Assembly (NCBI GenBank): GCA_037074615.1
Contig: CM073550.1
Location: 15,642,001 to 15,706,000, forward strand
Direction: 5' to 3'
Length of the DNA: 64,000 bases
Source: Leucaena leucocephala
Taxonomy: Eukaryota; Streptophyta; Magnoliopsida; Fabales; Fabaceae
Shown: positions 13,209 through 24,492 of the stretch, piece by piece
Layout of the letters: every line of letters begins with the position of its first letter
How positions within the stretch are numbered: position 1 is the first letter of the stretch
Made by a program: the position numbers and the translations under genes
The notes under the pieces: generated by a model
Seen by the model: the letters and a program-made list of their open reading frames with translations, nothing else
Told to the model about the DNA's origin: nothing
Database searches by the model: none

Positions 13209-14542
13209 TTTTGGGTCAACTCGTAGTGAACCGGTGCACTTCGCCGAAAGGAAGGACCACCGTGAAGGCAGAGAGACGGCGGGAGCAGACGATCCAGTTC
13301 AGATGGGTGAGGCGCGCGCAAATCCTCGGGGTTGAACAAGGGTTTTGCTTGTTGGGCGAGTGTCGAAACAAAGAAAAAAAACAAACTTAAGATTGCTCTG
13401 TTTGGGCTACATGGGCCTCCAGACCTTCTTGGACTTTTTTTTCACTGCATGTACATGTGGACTAAACTTTTAAGAGTATATAACAAAAAACAAAACTTTT
13501 AAGAGTAATTATCAATTCGTGTTAGTTGATATTAATATCATTTAAAAAAAATAAAATTTTATTATATTTTTAAATTATAGTTAAACTTAATTTTTTTAAA
13601 AAAAAATTATTAAAAAACTTTGAATCTACAGATATACCTATATTTAATATGCGGCTCAAATAAAATCATTTTTATTAGAAAAATACTTATACTTGGAAAA
13701 AGAAAAATGTTATTATACCATTTTAAATTTTTTAAAAAAATTAAAAGTAAACTTATTACCCACAGAAAAAAATTAAAGAAAACACATTTATACCTTAAAA
13801 GTAGTACGCCTTTTTTTAATAAAAAAACAAAATATAGATTAATGAACGAATTGTAGGTATGTATTTCACATAAAACATAAAATAAAGCATATTGACACTA
13901 TTGGTGACTTATAAATATCATAAATTTTGTTTCATATAGGTAGCATGGTCTTATGAGAGTGGGATAAATGAACCCGTACAGCCTATTGCAATTTTCATAC
14001 ATAGATTGTTGGAGAGATATGGCTCATGAACTTGGATCCTTCATTTATAATCCCCTTCACTTGTCTACATTGGATTGAATTAAATTGCTGTTGTGTTCTT
14101 TTGTTCCTAAAAAGGGATGAACATCTATTTCTTTCCTATTTTATTTTGACAAAAAATCTATAATTACAGTCCATTTAAATTATTGATGAGACATTCGCAA
14201 TTCAATTTTTAGATTGTTCTAGCAAGTAGAAATTAGAATGAGATCATATAAAAAACAGTGTAATTTTCAAATCGTGCATGTAGTATTCTATCATTTTAAT
14301 TGTTAAAAATAGATAATAATGGATTAGCAAGTTTGAAATGTTCTATTAAAAACCATATCCAAATTTCTCTGGCACGAAATTCTCCAAGGTTGCATTTCAT
14401 TTGATTGCATCTCGTCTCCTGCCACAGTCTGCCTCACCTCACTAATAGAATTGAATAAATGGGTAAATACATAGGCCCATCTGGTTGGAGACATATATAA
14501 ATGGCTATTGCGAAATCAGTCGAATCAACATCTATGAAAGTT
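13209..14542. other. UTP6 5' flank and AT-rich spacer
   Basis: GC-richer sequence at 13209-13340 is the probable 5' UTR and proximal promoter of the minus-strand UTP6 gene. From about 13440 to 14526 the sequence is AT-rich without a recognisable gene. Open frames here, such as 13620-13856, are Lys/Phe-rich and look random. Confidence 0.4.
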
Positions 14543-14746
14543 ACCAACGGGGGTTGGTCCGAGTGATAAGCAGCTCGATATCGCTTAAGCGAGGTCTCAA
14601 GTTCGAGCCTTGGTGTATGTAGAAAATCTCCGTTGGGAGACTCACCCACCATAGCCAGATGCGCGACGCGGGTCGAATCCGGATGTAGTCAGGGTAAAGC
14701 TCTGGTGAACCGGGTGGACAATAAAAAAAAAACATCTATAAAAGTT
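14527..14746 (+). mobile_element. tRNA-derived SINE with target-site duplications
   Basis: A 188-bp body (14543-14730) begins with a tRNA-like head: a box A-like TGGTCCGAGTG and a box B-like AGTTCGAGCC, about the usual distance apart, which would form an internal RNA polymerase III promoter. A tRNA-unrelated region follows and ends in an A-rich tail. The body is flanked by 16-bp direct repeats, AACATCTATGAAAGTT (14527-14542) and AACATCTATAAAAGTT (14731-14746), differing by one base. That is the signature of target-primed reverse transcription. Non-autonomous; needs LINE enzymes in trans. The duplications suggest a fairly recent insertion. Confidence 0.88.
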
Positions 14747-14826
14747 CCTTACATATTTCTTGTACATGGTTGAGAGTTCATTCTCAGAAAAAGTAAAGAG
14801 CAAAAGAAGAAAAAATGAATTATAGC

Positions 14827-16596
14827 CTAGAACATTACAACAATGCATGGAATATCATCATAGCTTCCTTGGACTAATGCTTCTTTAACCAACTTCTTAG
14901 ATGCTTTTTTTGCATCATCCATGTCCTTCACGCACTCACAAGCCTCTTCGTTCGTTATCACCTGCAATTCAACATTAGTTCAACTCTCTCGATCAGATCC
15001 AAAATTGAACCAAAAGGGCCCTAAGTGTTTTGTTATTGTGATAGAACTAATACGTACAATAATTTCAATGAGCAACTTGAAAAGATAATACCTTAACAGT
15101 ATGCCACGTACCTCATTCAATATTCCGTCAAATAGATGGCCTTGCAAGTATCTTGCGACAGCTCGACCCGCGTGGCCATCAAAGATTGCATACAGTCCTT
15201 GGCCATCAAAGATTGCATACAGTCCTAAGTCATAGCCATTGCTGTTCCTGTGTTCAGTAAAAATATAATCCTCCATTCCATGGTCTAGTTTTCCTTGGAC
15301 CAGGTAAGATCCATGGCTGAAATGTCTAGCAGACTCATTATCCTCATCCGCATCTTCTGCTGGAAGACCTTTTTCAAGTTCATCCTTTATGAGGAAAAGT
15401 AAATATCAGGATATAAATATATAGTTCACAAGTTCTCTAGTTAAATTAACAGATCGATACCCCTGTAGAATTTGGACCTTCGTCTCCTAACAAGTACTTT
15501 GCCTCATCTTGAAGATCATTGCCAACCTCAGCATCTTCACCATGCTCATTTTCGTTGTTATACTCGTCCTTATTATCTTTTTCATCTTTAGTAAAGTATC
15601 CTTCTGGCTGCTCTCAAAGGCGAGGACAAGATTGCTGGCTTTGCGAACTAAGAATAATTAAGGGAAAACAGGTATATTGCAGCAATACAGTCAATATTGG
15701 CCCCAAAGGGAACGTTTTTGACTTGGTTATAATTAAGTCCGATCAGTAAAAGAAGATTATGGTATAGTAAATGATGAAAGATCTCAATGGGGTAATCTAA
15801 GTGAAATAGAGAACTTGTAAAAGAAAGCAAGCACGTAAGTCATAAAGAGCAGAAGACAAATACAGCTATCTTTCTCTATGACATACCAGCCCACCATACT
15901 AACTGTTACTGCATTAATCACTTCATTCTCTTTTTCCATGGAGGCTTGGAGCAGTATTTCTCACGTAATGAAGCATTTTTAAGCATGAAACTCACACAGA
16001 AATAAGAAAGCATACATGCCTTCATTTTATCTAACAAAGTTTCTTCCGGATTGCATATTGTAATCTACAGTAGAAACATGTTATTGAAGAAGGGAAAACT
16101 AATTTGATCTAACCCATACATCTACATCAGCCATGCCTCAGTTTTAAATGTCATTGCAAATTATTCGTGATGGAGAACTCAGGATTGTGATTGATCAGAA
16201 GGGCAAAGAGAAACTGAGTCTAAAACAGCTGAAAATGCATTTAAGGCCAATCTCACTCTCCAACCGTCAATTTGTGAGTGCAGAGGACACCCTTATTCAA
16301 GTTGTTTAGATCCTAAATATATTAGAAAGCAGAAGCGTAGAGAAGCCAACAAAAACTGCTGATAAAATAAAGGAAGTTTTATACCTTGGATGCAGACGGA
16401 TTCACAAGAGTCTCCAAAGAAGACCTTCTTTTGTGTGAATTAGCATAGACCTGCACAACGCACAATAATAAGAACAAAGGTTTGAAGTAAGAAAGTAGTC
16501 ATATGACGACCAAATATAAACCTCAGATTCCATACATGTGGAATTATGCACGAGTTCTTGATTAGATTCACTCCACTTAGAAGAAGTAATTTCCAT
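14827..16596 (-). CDS. PP2C-type protein phosphatase gene missing its core
   Basis: Minus-strand gene with recognisable protein phosphatase 2C ends. Supported exons: 16596-16522, 16450-16385, 15607-15461 (acidic, Asp/Glu-rich), 15384-15112 and 14961-14827. The fourth carries HGSYLVQGK, MEDY and FDGHAG (metal-binding DGH) and ARYLQ. The last carries KKASKKLVKEAL, GSYDDI and CIVV, the normal C-terminal PP2C motif. Exon 4 to exon 5 keeps phase, but only a 150-bp intron separates them, so roughly 150 central residues of the phosphatase domain, including later metal-binding Asp residues, are absent. A 27-bp tandem duplication repeats the GLYAIFDG segment. A further small exon may lie near 16063-16019, with a non-standard GC donor. 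The order of exons between 16384 and 15608 is unresolved. Catalysis is unlikely; most likely a decaying paralogue, possibly still transcribed. Confidence 0.6.
15174..15227 (-). repeat. 27-bp tandem duplication in PP2C exon
   Basis: Units 15174-15200 and 15201-15227 are identical except for the last base. The duplication is in frame and adds nine residues, giving IFDGQ followed by IFDGH, so the metal-binding DGH site is preceded by an imperfect copy of itself. Confidence 0.9.
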
Positions 16597-18289
16597 TACC
16601 TATGTTTTAGACTTCAAACGCAGGTAATTAGCAGTCAGTAATCAGCCAAAGTGCCAAAAACCTGATTTATTTATTATCTTTTGCATAACTACTTCATAGA
16701 TGCAATAAGAGCAGTAAAGCAAAAGGCCCTATAAAACACGTGGCTGTGTCAACCACTTTAGTAGTAAACTGGAAAGCCTTGTATATTGTTTGAAACTGAT
16801 ACCTCTGTCATATGTGGTGAGTGGATTTATGAGTTTGAAGAATGGAGCTGAGAGTAGAGGAATTGCATGGTTTTGGTTATATAAAGGAAGCAAAAAAGGA
16901 GACGTGGTACGTGGCTATAGAATGAAAGGATCAGTGTCCCTCACCGACTCATCACAGTTCTACGAGTGCCAAGTGGCAACCTTCGTATATTCAGCAACCC
17001 ATGTTTCCAACTCAATTCTCAATTACGCACCCAACTCCCCAAACAAAAACCCTTTTAAAAACAAAACCAGCATTTGACTATAATTCACATGCCAGGGACA
17101 CGGATGAAACAAGCATATCGACATTTCTTGCTTTCCGCTAACGTCTTGTGGCGACCTGGCAGCCCTGTAAGCTTTTCTGTAAGTAACTTTAACTGCAACA
17201 TATATCCGTCTCCAATATCACTAAAAATACACCACGCCTACATCTCTCATACGAAAAGCATTTAACTAATTTTAAAAAATTATTTTTTAATATTTATATT
17301 TATTATTTTTCTTAAAATAACTTATAAATTGATTCATAATCTAATTTAATAATATTTAACATATATTATAATTAAATTATATATTAATTTTTTTAATCTA
17401 TTTAAATTAATCAATTGCATAGAGTATTTATTAGATATTTTGATGAAATATAATCAAAAAATAAATTTGACAGGATTTTTAAAAAAAATAATAAATAATA
17501 ATTGAACCCATCAAATACTAATTACAAAAAATGGGATTCTGTATTTATCTTATTTTACGGTTAGGCATGTAGTACTTATGTTTTTAAATAATTATGATTT
17601 ATTTTAAATACTAAAACAATTGTTTATTTTCTATTTTTGTTTTTAAAATAAAAAAAATAATTTTGGCCAAAATCTCAATTTAAAAAAATTTGAAACAAAT
17701 AACTATTTTTATTCAAAATTGATTTTGGTCAAAACTTCAATTTGAAATCATAGTTTTGAATAAGCTACTGAAAATATATTTTTGAACAGTAAAAGGGTTT
17801 ATGAACTATCCAATTATTATTTTATCCTTATTTTTTTATACCTCTCTCCTCTCTTTTTTACCATATATCTTTTTTTCTCTATCTTTTCTACACTCTCTCA
17901 TTTCTCATATTTCTTCTCTCCTCTCTCTTATTTATTCTCTACCTTCTCTCCTCCTCTCTCATACTTTAATCAAATAATACTATTTTTTAGTAATTTATCA
18001 ATATAAAAAGTGATTCTACTACTAATAATCTAAATATCTCTATTTTTCAGAATCTATTCTCCACAAAATCTATTCTATATAATTTATTCTTCTTAAAATT
18101 TATTCTTTAAAAATTAATCCAAACACACGATTCCACCGCGTCGTTTTGTGGCCATTAGGATGGGTAAGGTCGTTTCCCAATGATACAAAACGACACCTCT
18201 CGATGTCTCGATGCAACTTAGGAAGTTCTCCGCGCCCTTCTTCCTCGCGAACCACGAGATCGAGCAGTATCTCTCTTTACCTCGGAGCG
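16597..18289. other. Spacer between PP2C-like and DUF7794-type genes
   Basis: 16597-17090 is of mixed composition and may include the PP2C gene's 5' flank. 17270-17530 is AT-rich. 17700-18130 contains a pyrimidine-rich, AT-rich repeat related to an inverted copy near 32880-33260. From 18130 the sequence turns GC-richer, consistent with a promoter and 5' UTR for the gene starting at 18290. No coding region was supported. Confidence 0.35.
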
Positions 18290-21200
18290 ATGGAGTTTCG
18301 AGTTTGCAGTGTTTTGAGCTTGTTTATCATCTTTTTCCTCATCTCTCCTCTTGCTAGGGTTTGTCCATCTTCTCTCTCTTCCTTAATTAATCAACCTGGG
18401 TTGAAGAGTAAGGTTCTCCGTGGTCGTTTTGGTCTAACAATTGGTCTTGTCTGATCTGATTATTTGGCCAGAGTGAGGATTCTGGTTCGGTTTTCATGAT
18501 TGATGGCACCGGTCATCAATTCCTTCGCGCAAGCTCACCTGACCATGGAGTTGAGGTACTTCTCTTCTCATGCCATGTTTAGATTCTATTATATCTTCCG
18601 ATTCAAATCACAGATCCACTCAAACATATGTCATTTAATTGGGTTTATCTTTATCAAATGCCCTTTGTTTACGAGAAGATATTCTCTGGAAAATAAAATT
18701 ACTTGAATCCTGTGATTCACGTATAATTCGCGCAATACAAGCCTTCAACTCTAATAATTGTTATTTGAAGTATGGGGAAAGTAATGCTGATGAATCAATA
18801 GAAACTTGGTAGTCTATTGAATAGCAACGTTCTAGCCATGGTAGTGGGAGCAGTGTTCGCTGGGTGAATTGTGTTTCTTTTGATATACCCTTTCGGCACT
18901 ATTTTAGTTCCTATAACTTTCCTTTTTTTCAAATTTGACGCAAGATCATTCTTATTGTTCCCCGTCTTTCTTATAGTCTTAATCGCTTGATTAAATGTGT
19001 TGTGTTCTGGAGTGGGTCTCTACTTCTCGTACAAAATGACCTAATTGCATGCATATATATAATGCGAAATCTGAAAAGATTTTTCAAAGTTAACTCATGA
19101 TATATGGAGAAATCTTAACTGCCTTCAATTTTTGTACCCAATATCCATATTCCATACTATCTCACTGGGTGGCATTACTTGCACTTTCTGCAGAATCCAT
19201 CATTGTTGCTTCAGGAAATTGGTGCCGCTGTATCAATTTTACTTGGTTTTGCACCTTCTTCCAGCCTTTCAGGCGCAAGCTCATCCAAGGTAATTATTAG
19301 TGATCTTTAGTTTCTTATAACCTTATTTATATTTAATTATGCTGTTTTTTAGTTTTCATCAATGTTAATATCCTGCTTTTCTGCAGTTGGATGATATTCT
19401 TTCTCCCAATCCATTCAATAGACCCCGTGCTGTGTTTTTGCTGGAAGTGAATGGAATCGATGGTCTCTGGCCTATGTTTGAGCTGGATTTTGAGTTATCT
19501 ATATTATTTTTTTTCATTTATAATAATTGAAACCAAAAGAATTGATGCATGCAGATCATAAACAAATTGCCCAACATAATGGAATGTTCAGCAATGCATT
19601 TAGAAGCAAATACATTCTTGGTTCAGATAAAGTAGACATTCAATTTCCAGGTGAGATTTTGTAAAGTTCATAATTGCTAGGGATAATAGAATATAGATTG
19701 TTGTGGAGGTTCTTGTTCCTTACTATCTTTTTGTGAATGTTTGCAGATGAAGATGATGTTTCTGTACTTCTCTTGGATGAACTGTCAGAAGATTTCACGG
19801 AAAAAGAAATTAGTGCTTTTGTCAGTATATAATTTTGAGTTCTTTTTACGCTGTTCGATTATCAATTTTTATGTGAAAACGAATTCTATCTTTGTTTTCT
19901 TAGGCATCTATGATGGGCGGATCTTATGCTTCTGATACCCAAGAGCCATTAAATAGAGTGCTGACTATCCCTTTGGCAAATGGCATGGTGAATCTGCATA
20001 TGTCGAAGGTATCATGAGGACTAAAAGCTATATTTGGTACCTCATGAGCTTATTTATGAATCTGATTGAAGATTTACATGTTTGTGTTTATAGAAATCAG
20101 AAAGGGAGTATATAGTAGCTCTTCTATCTTTGATTCGCAATATTGAAAGAGCAATCCAAATGCATGATGATTTATCACAGAGTACACAGAATCCGGCAGA
20201 GTTATTAATGGGATGCTTCAGTGGTATTAAGGTGTTTATTATTCCTGTTCTTGTTTCCTGCATTCCTGTTCTTTTCTTTTGTTGTCCTTAAACTTTTCGA
20301 AAGAATCTAGTGGAACTATTATTGCTGTACCTTTGTGTTGCTTTACTCAATGACATGCTAGAAGTACGTTGGTTACCTTAAATGTTTGTTATAAACATGG
20401 ATTATAGTCATCTGGTGGACAAATATGGTGTAGGCTTTGCAAGAGCAAAATGGAGCTGAAAGCATTGTTCAGGATGGAGTCGAGCTGCTACTTGTAACTT
20501 TAACCAAGATACTTGGTTCCCTGCAGAAAGCTTATAAAGGTCAAATATTGATTTGCTTTAGAATAATATTCCGTCAGTGATATTATTACTCATAAAGTTT
20601 GAAGATTCTCGGAGGGGTTCTTTAGGTGTCAACGTAAAGTTGATTGCTCCAAAGAATTCAATTGCCTAACCGCTAATGATTGATGATTGAGCAGGTCAAA
20701 TTGTTGGAGTTATCTACTCTCATTCAAGGACTACTCAGGAGTTAGGTAAGACGCTTGATGTTGTGTTTACTTCTCACCAAGCTGCTCGATTGTTGGCGGA
20801 AGATAAGCCATTGAACGCATCACTTGCGGAAGTGGTGTTGGTCAGGCGAACGCTCGCATGGGTAACAGGATTGATTTTGCTTATCTCAACTCTGATGGGG
20901 GTAAGTCCTCTGTGAATGATGATAGTAATATTTGAAAATTGAAGACCTTAACTAAAGCGAGAGAGATTCTTATAAAACAAAGACAAAGCAACAAAAGCAA
21001 CTTTTTTTTTTAAGGATGGCTAATATTTGCCAGTAAGATCTTGCTACAGGTCAGAAGATTTTTTAGGGGGTAACTTTTCGTTGATTTGTTTTCTTACTTC
21101 ATTAAGTGTCCACCTCTTACTGAGGACAGGTAGTGCAACCTTTATTTCTTATAAACTGAACCTATTGCTCAAAATTATGGTTAGATTATATCCACATGGT

Positions 21201-21395
21201 ATATTTCTGATGATAGAATCATTGAACAAATATTTATTTGGAGTTGCTTCTTGGTTCATCTCGACAATACCATCTGGTATTGAGAGTTGAAGGGTAAATA
21301 TTGACCATTTCTCTTGTTGCGAACAGATATGCTACCTTATGAATATGCCACTCACAAGGGACACCCTCCTCTATTCTAATGTCAAGCTCGACTAA
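18290..21395 (+). CDS. Type I membrane protein, plant DUF7794 family
   Basis: Eleven exons: 18290-18358, 18472-18555, 19194-19289, 19387-19462, 19555-19650, 19747-19820, 19904-20008, 20094-20231, 20434-20539, 20695-20900, 21327-21395. All phases join, giving 372 residues. The first 23 residues form a signal peptide (MEFR, then a Leu/Ile/Phe core, then SPLARS). A long presumed lumenal domain follows, with FLLEVNG, a D-E-x-D-D stretch and GQIVGVIYSHS. One membrane span lies at about 334-354, then a short cytosolic tail ending NVKLD. I recognise the protein as the conserved, poorly characterised plant family annotated DUF7794 (Arabidopsis At3g13410 type). The layout recalls the accessory V-ATPase subunit Ac45, but that is only a topological resemblance. 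The last exon is placed by phase and acceptor and is slightly less certain. Confidence 0.82.
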
Positions 21396-22513
21396 GCAAG
21401 GAAGCTTCAAGACAAAACTGTTCACCCAAACAGAGTGGAGGACTAGGTTACCATTGAACCTTGTGATGGGAGATTTTTCTAGATGCCTCCTAGTTGTCTG
21501 CGTCCCGTCCATGATTACATTATTGTCTTTAGAGCAATGGCATGTTGTATTGAGGTATCGATAACTAGTTGAATCAGAATTTGAACCTATCGAGAAGTTT
21601 ATTTATTAGATCGAAGAATATTGCATTGTAAAGCTTGGTCATTCTGCTTGATAGTTTCGTGGTCATTCCATACATTGCAATAATGTGTATTCTATGTTTC
21701 ACATTTTTTGTTGATTATTATTCAGTTGTTAAATAATAAAATTTCACGGATCCTGCATCCAATACTGTGAGCCCCTCTCTCTCTCGTGTGTGTGTTTATA
21801 TATATTGGTACTACAATCAGCTTTGAAGTTTGAATTTCGTCACAGGGTCAAGGTTTCCTCGCCTTTTTCATTTTTTAGTAGTGGCTTGCTCGGTAAAACT
21901 GTTTTCAAAATTATGCTTGGATTATTTCCATTAATTTATGATGTCTCTGATCATAATATCAACGAACACTCAACAGTTATGAATTTTGATTCTCAAATAT
22001 GAATTTGGAGCTACCTGGTTTGAGCTGTGCAAGAGGAATCGACGGCCAAGGAGTCGTTTGCAAGAGATAGGCTCTTACATTTGGTCCTCAGCGAGCACAG
22101 ACATTAAAGCAATATCCTTATTTCAATCAAATTAATTAATCTATGAAAAGAAATTAGCTAATCAAATTATTTATGTATTCATTTAATATGGAAGAAATAA
22201 ATTTACTCATACATCACTGAATTTCAGTCTCTTTATTATTATATGTAAACCTTTAAGAGGGAGAAAAACTTCAACACGTGTTAGAAATAAAAATGATCAC
22301 ATTTTCATACACAATATTTTAGTATTACGTACACAGGAACATGATGAATTTGAAATAAATTTAATGAACAAAGCAAAAGTATTAGATCCCTAGACCTTGA
22401 CATATAAATGGAACAACTGTAAAGAAACATGCCTCAATTAAAACGTCTCACATAGGCATTACTAAACATAATCAGAACAAACCAATACTGAAACACTCAA
22501 AAAATCACTTGTC
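21396..22513. other. Convergent intergenic region
   Basis: Lies between the plus-strand DUF7794-type gene and the minus-strand germin-like gene and should hold both 3' UTRs. A short CT/GT/TA-rich run is present near 21776-21806. No gene recognised. Confidence 0.35.
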
Positions 22514-23288
22514 CTAGAACTTGGACTGCAGATGATTAACAAGATCATTATCCAATTGGAAAGCCTTGGTAAGAACATCACTAGGAATGTCTGGTTTAGA
22601 CCCAAACACAGCATTAGCAATGGTTATGGCTCCAGGGTTCTGGCTGCTAAGAGCTGCAATGGCCACAGCATAGCCCTCACCAACATTTTTCTGGTAGTGG
22701 ATGAGCCCTATTGGGAATACAAACACATCTCCCTTGTGCAACACTTTTCTGATGAAGCGGTTTTCTGGGTTTGAAGTGACAAATCCAACTTCTAGTTGTC
22801 CCTCAACAACAGTGAGGATCTCGGTTGCTCGAGGGTGTGTGTGAGGAGGATTGATGCCCCATGGAGCGTAATCGATGCGAGCCATGGAGATGCCAAGAGT
22901 GTTCAATCCTGGAACTTGAGCTGCAAAAACTGGAGTCACCCTTGATCCTATTTGGTTTGATGTGTTGCCTGCTATGTGAAGGCCACTAAAGAAGAAGTCT
23001 TGTGCTTCTACTAGTTTTGGGTCCTTGCACACCATACCATTCACCAACACTGTCATAAAGGATTGAGTTAGAATCTTGTTAATCAAATTTTTGACATGAT
23101 TTGAGATATCGAATATCTATGTTCATAATCCACCCATAGTTGTATAAGTTAATATATACATGATGCTTACCTTGGCCATTGGGATCAGCCACACAGAAAT
23201 CTTGAAGAGTGCTGTGATCAACTGCTAGGACGAGTGAGAATGAGAGCGCCAAGAGCCCCAACAGTATCAACGAAGGCGAATTAGCCAT
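22514..23288 (-). CDS. Germin-like protein
   Basis: Secreted cupin of the cell wall; family members bind manganese and some show superoxide dismutase or oxalate oxidase activity. Two exons, 23288-23171 and 23049-22514, split after the first base of a Val codon, the usual single-intron layout; 217 residues. Residues 1-22 are a signal peptide. Cys32 and Cys47 form the conserved N-terminal disulphide pair. Cupin box 1 has PHTHPRATE (His109, His111, Glu116) and box 2 has GDVFVFPIGLIHYQ (His157), so all four metal ligands are present. One N-glycosylation sequon is at N68-T-S. The gene appears intact and has a TATA box about 127 bases upstream of the ATG. The exact substrate or subfamily cannot be settled from sequence. 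Confidence 0.95.
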
Positions 23289-23414
23289 TTGATGAACAAG
23301 AAAGGAGATTTGGCGATGAAGTAATATGAAGATTAAGGAAGAGTAGTGTTTAATGAGATGTTAATTAATTAGATATATGTGGGTATGATGAAAGTGCATG
23401 GTGGCAATTAGCCC

Positions 23415-23423
23415 TTTATATAA
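23415..23423 (-). promoter_or_regulatory. TATA box of the germin-like gene
   Basis: On the minus strand the sequence reads TTATATAAA, at a suitable distance for a short 5' UTR before the ATG at 23288. It lies in a near-perfect palindrome with 7-base arms AGCCCTT and AAGGGCT (23410-23428). Confidence 0.7.
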
Positions 23424-23429
23424 GGGCTG

Positions 23430-24492
23430 AGAATGTAAGATTATCTGTGAATCTACAAGCATGATATCTTTGCCGCCCAAGGAACTGAAATAGTCATCTT
23501 GGTTAATAGACCAAGAAATAAAAAAAATAAAAAGAAGAAATGGTCATCTTAATTAATTTAGTTTCAATGCTGGGATTAAAGCTGGCCAACCTTACTTAAT
23601 TGGCTTGTCCGGCTAATCACTAGCTATGGATGGAATCTTTATTATCTGATGATTGATTAAGGTCAAGCATTCAACTTGTCTATTTATTTGTTCAAGAAAT
23701 ACATATAATGGAAGGAACAAAATGAACAAGACTTAGACAAATACGTTGTGATTGATATGTATATCACTGCCCGCATATGACAAGATGAATTCATCTGTAC
23801 ATTTGATGTTCGACATGTATCACAATGACCTAGGAATTAAAAACTACAGCCAAGCCTTATGTGTGGACGTTGAGGATTAGATTTTGGAGAAAGAATCTCG
23901 CGAAAAACCATGGTTCTGGGACCCTAGTTTATTTTAAAACTAAAGTTTTTAAATTTTGGATGAATATTTAATTTTTTTATTTTTTATTTTATTAAATATT
24001 GATATTTTTTTATTAAAAATAATTTTATTTAAAATATTGTTAGTAACTAAATATAGCTACATTATTAAATATTAATAACTTCTTTTAGGCTCAGCTTTGT
24101 TAATTAGCTATTTTATTTTTGAAACCTTACCAAAACCATGCCTTTGTTAATAATCCTTACGGTTACCTTCACAATTAACTCCATATAATTGAAAATCATG
24201 TAGAAAATACATCTCATTAAAACAAATACTAATGATAGCATATACTAGAAGCTGTGTTATGAATTAAAGGATCATGATACATAACGTTTTCATTCACATC
24301 AACGCTGCCAACATATAATCGGTTTCAATGGTTTCTTTCTTTTGAAGATATGATTGCAATCAATTAAACCCATTTTCTGCCAAAAAAAATATATTTTTAG
24401 TATATGTTAGTAAGTAATATTCTATAAGCACACAAGAAGTGAGAAGGGCCACCGCAACTCAAGTAAAGCTTGTCGCTGCCAATGCCTTCCCA
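23430..24492. other. Divergent spacer between germin-like and CutA genes
   Basis: The left part should hold the upstream promoter of the germin-like gene. 23930-24080 is AT-rich. The last 100 bases become GC-richer before the CutA start. No coding region was recognised. Confidence 0.35.

Noticed and set aside
14543..14620. A functional tRNA gene
   Set aside because: Box A and B are present, but the cloverleaf is poor and the sequence continues into a SINE body with an A-rich tail and target duplications.
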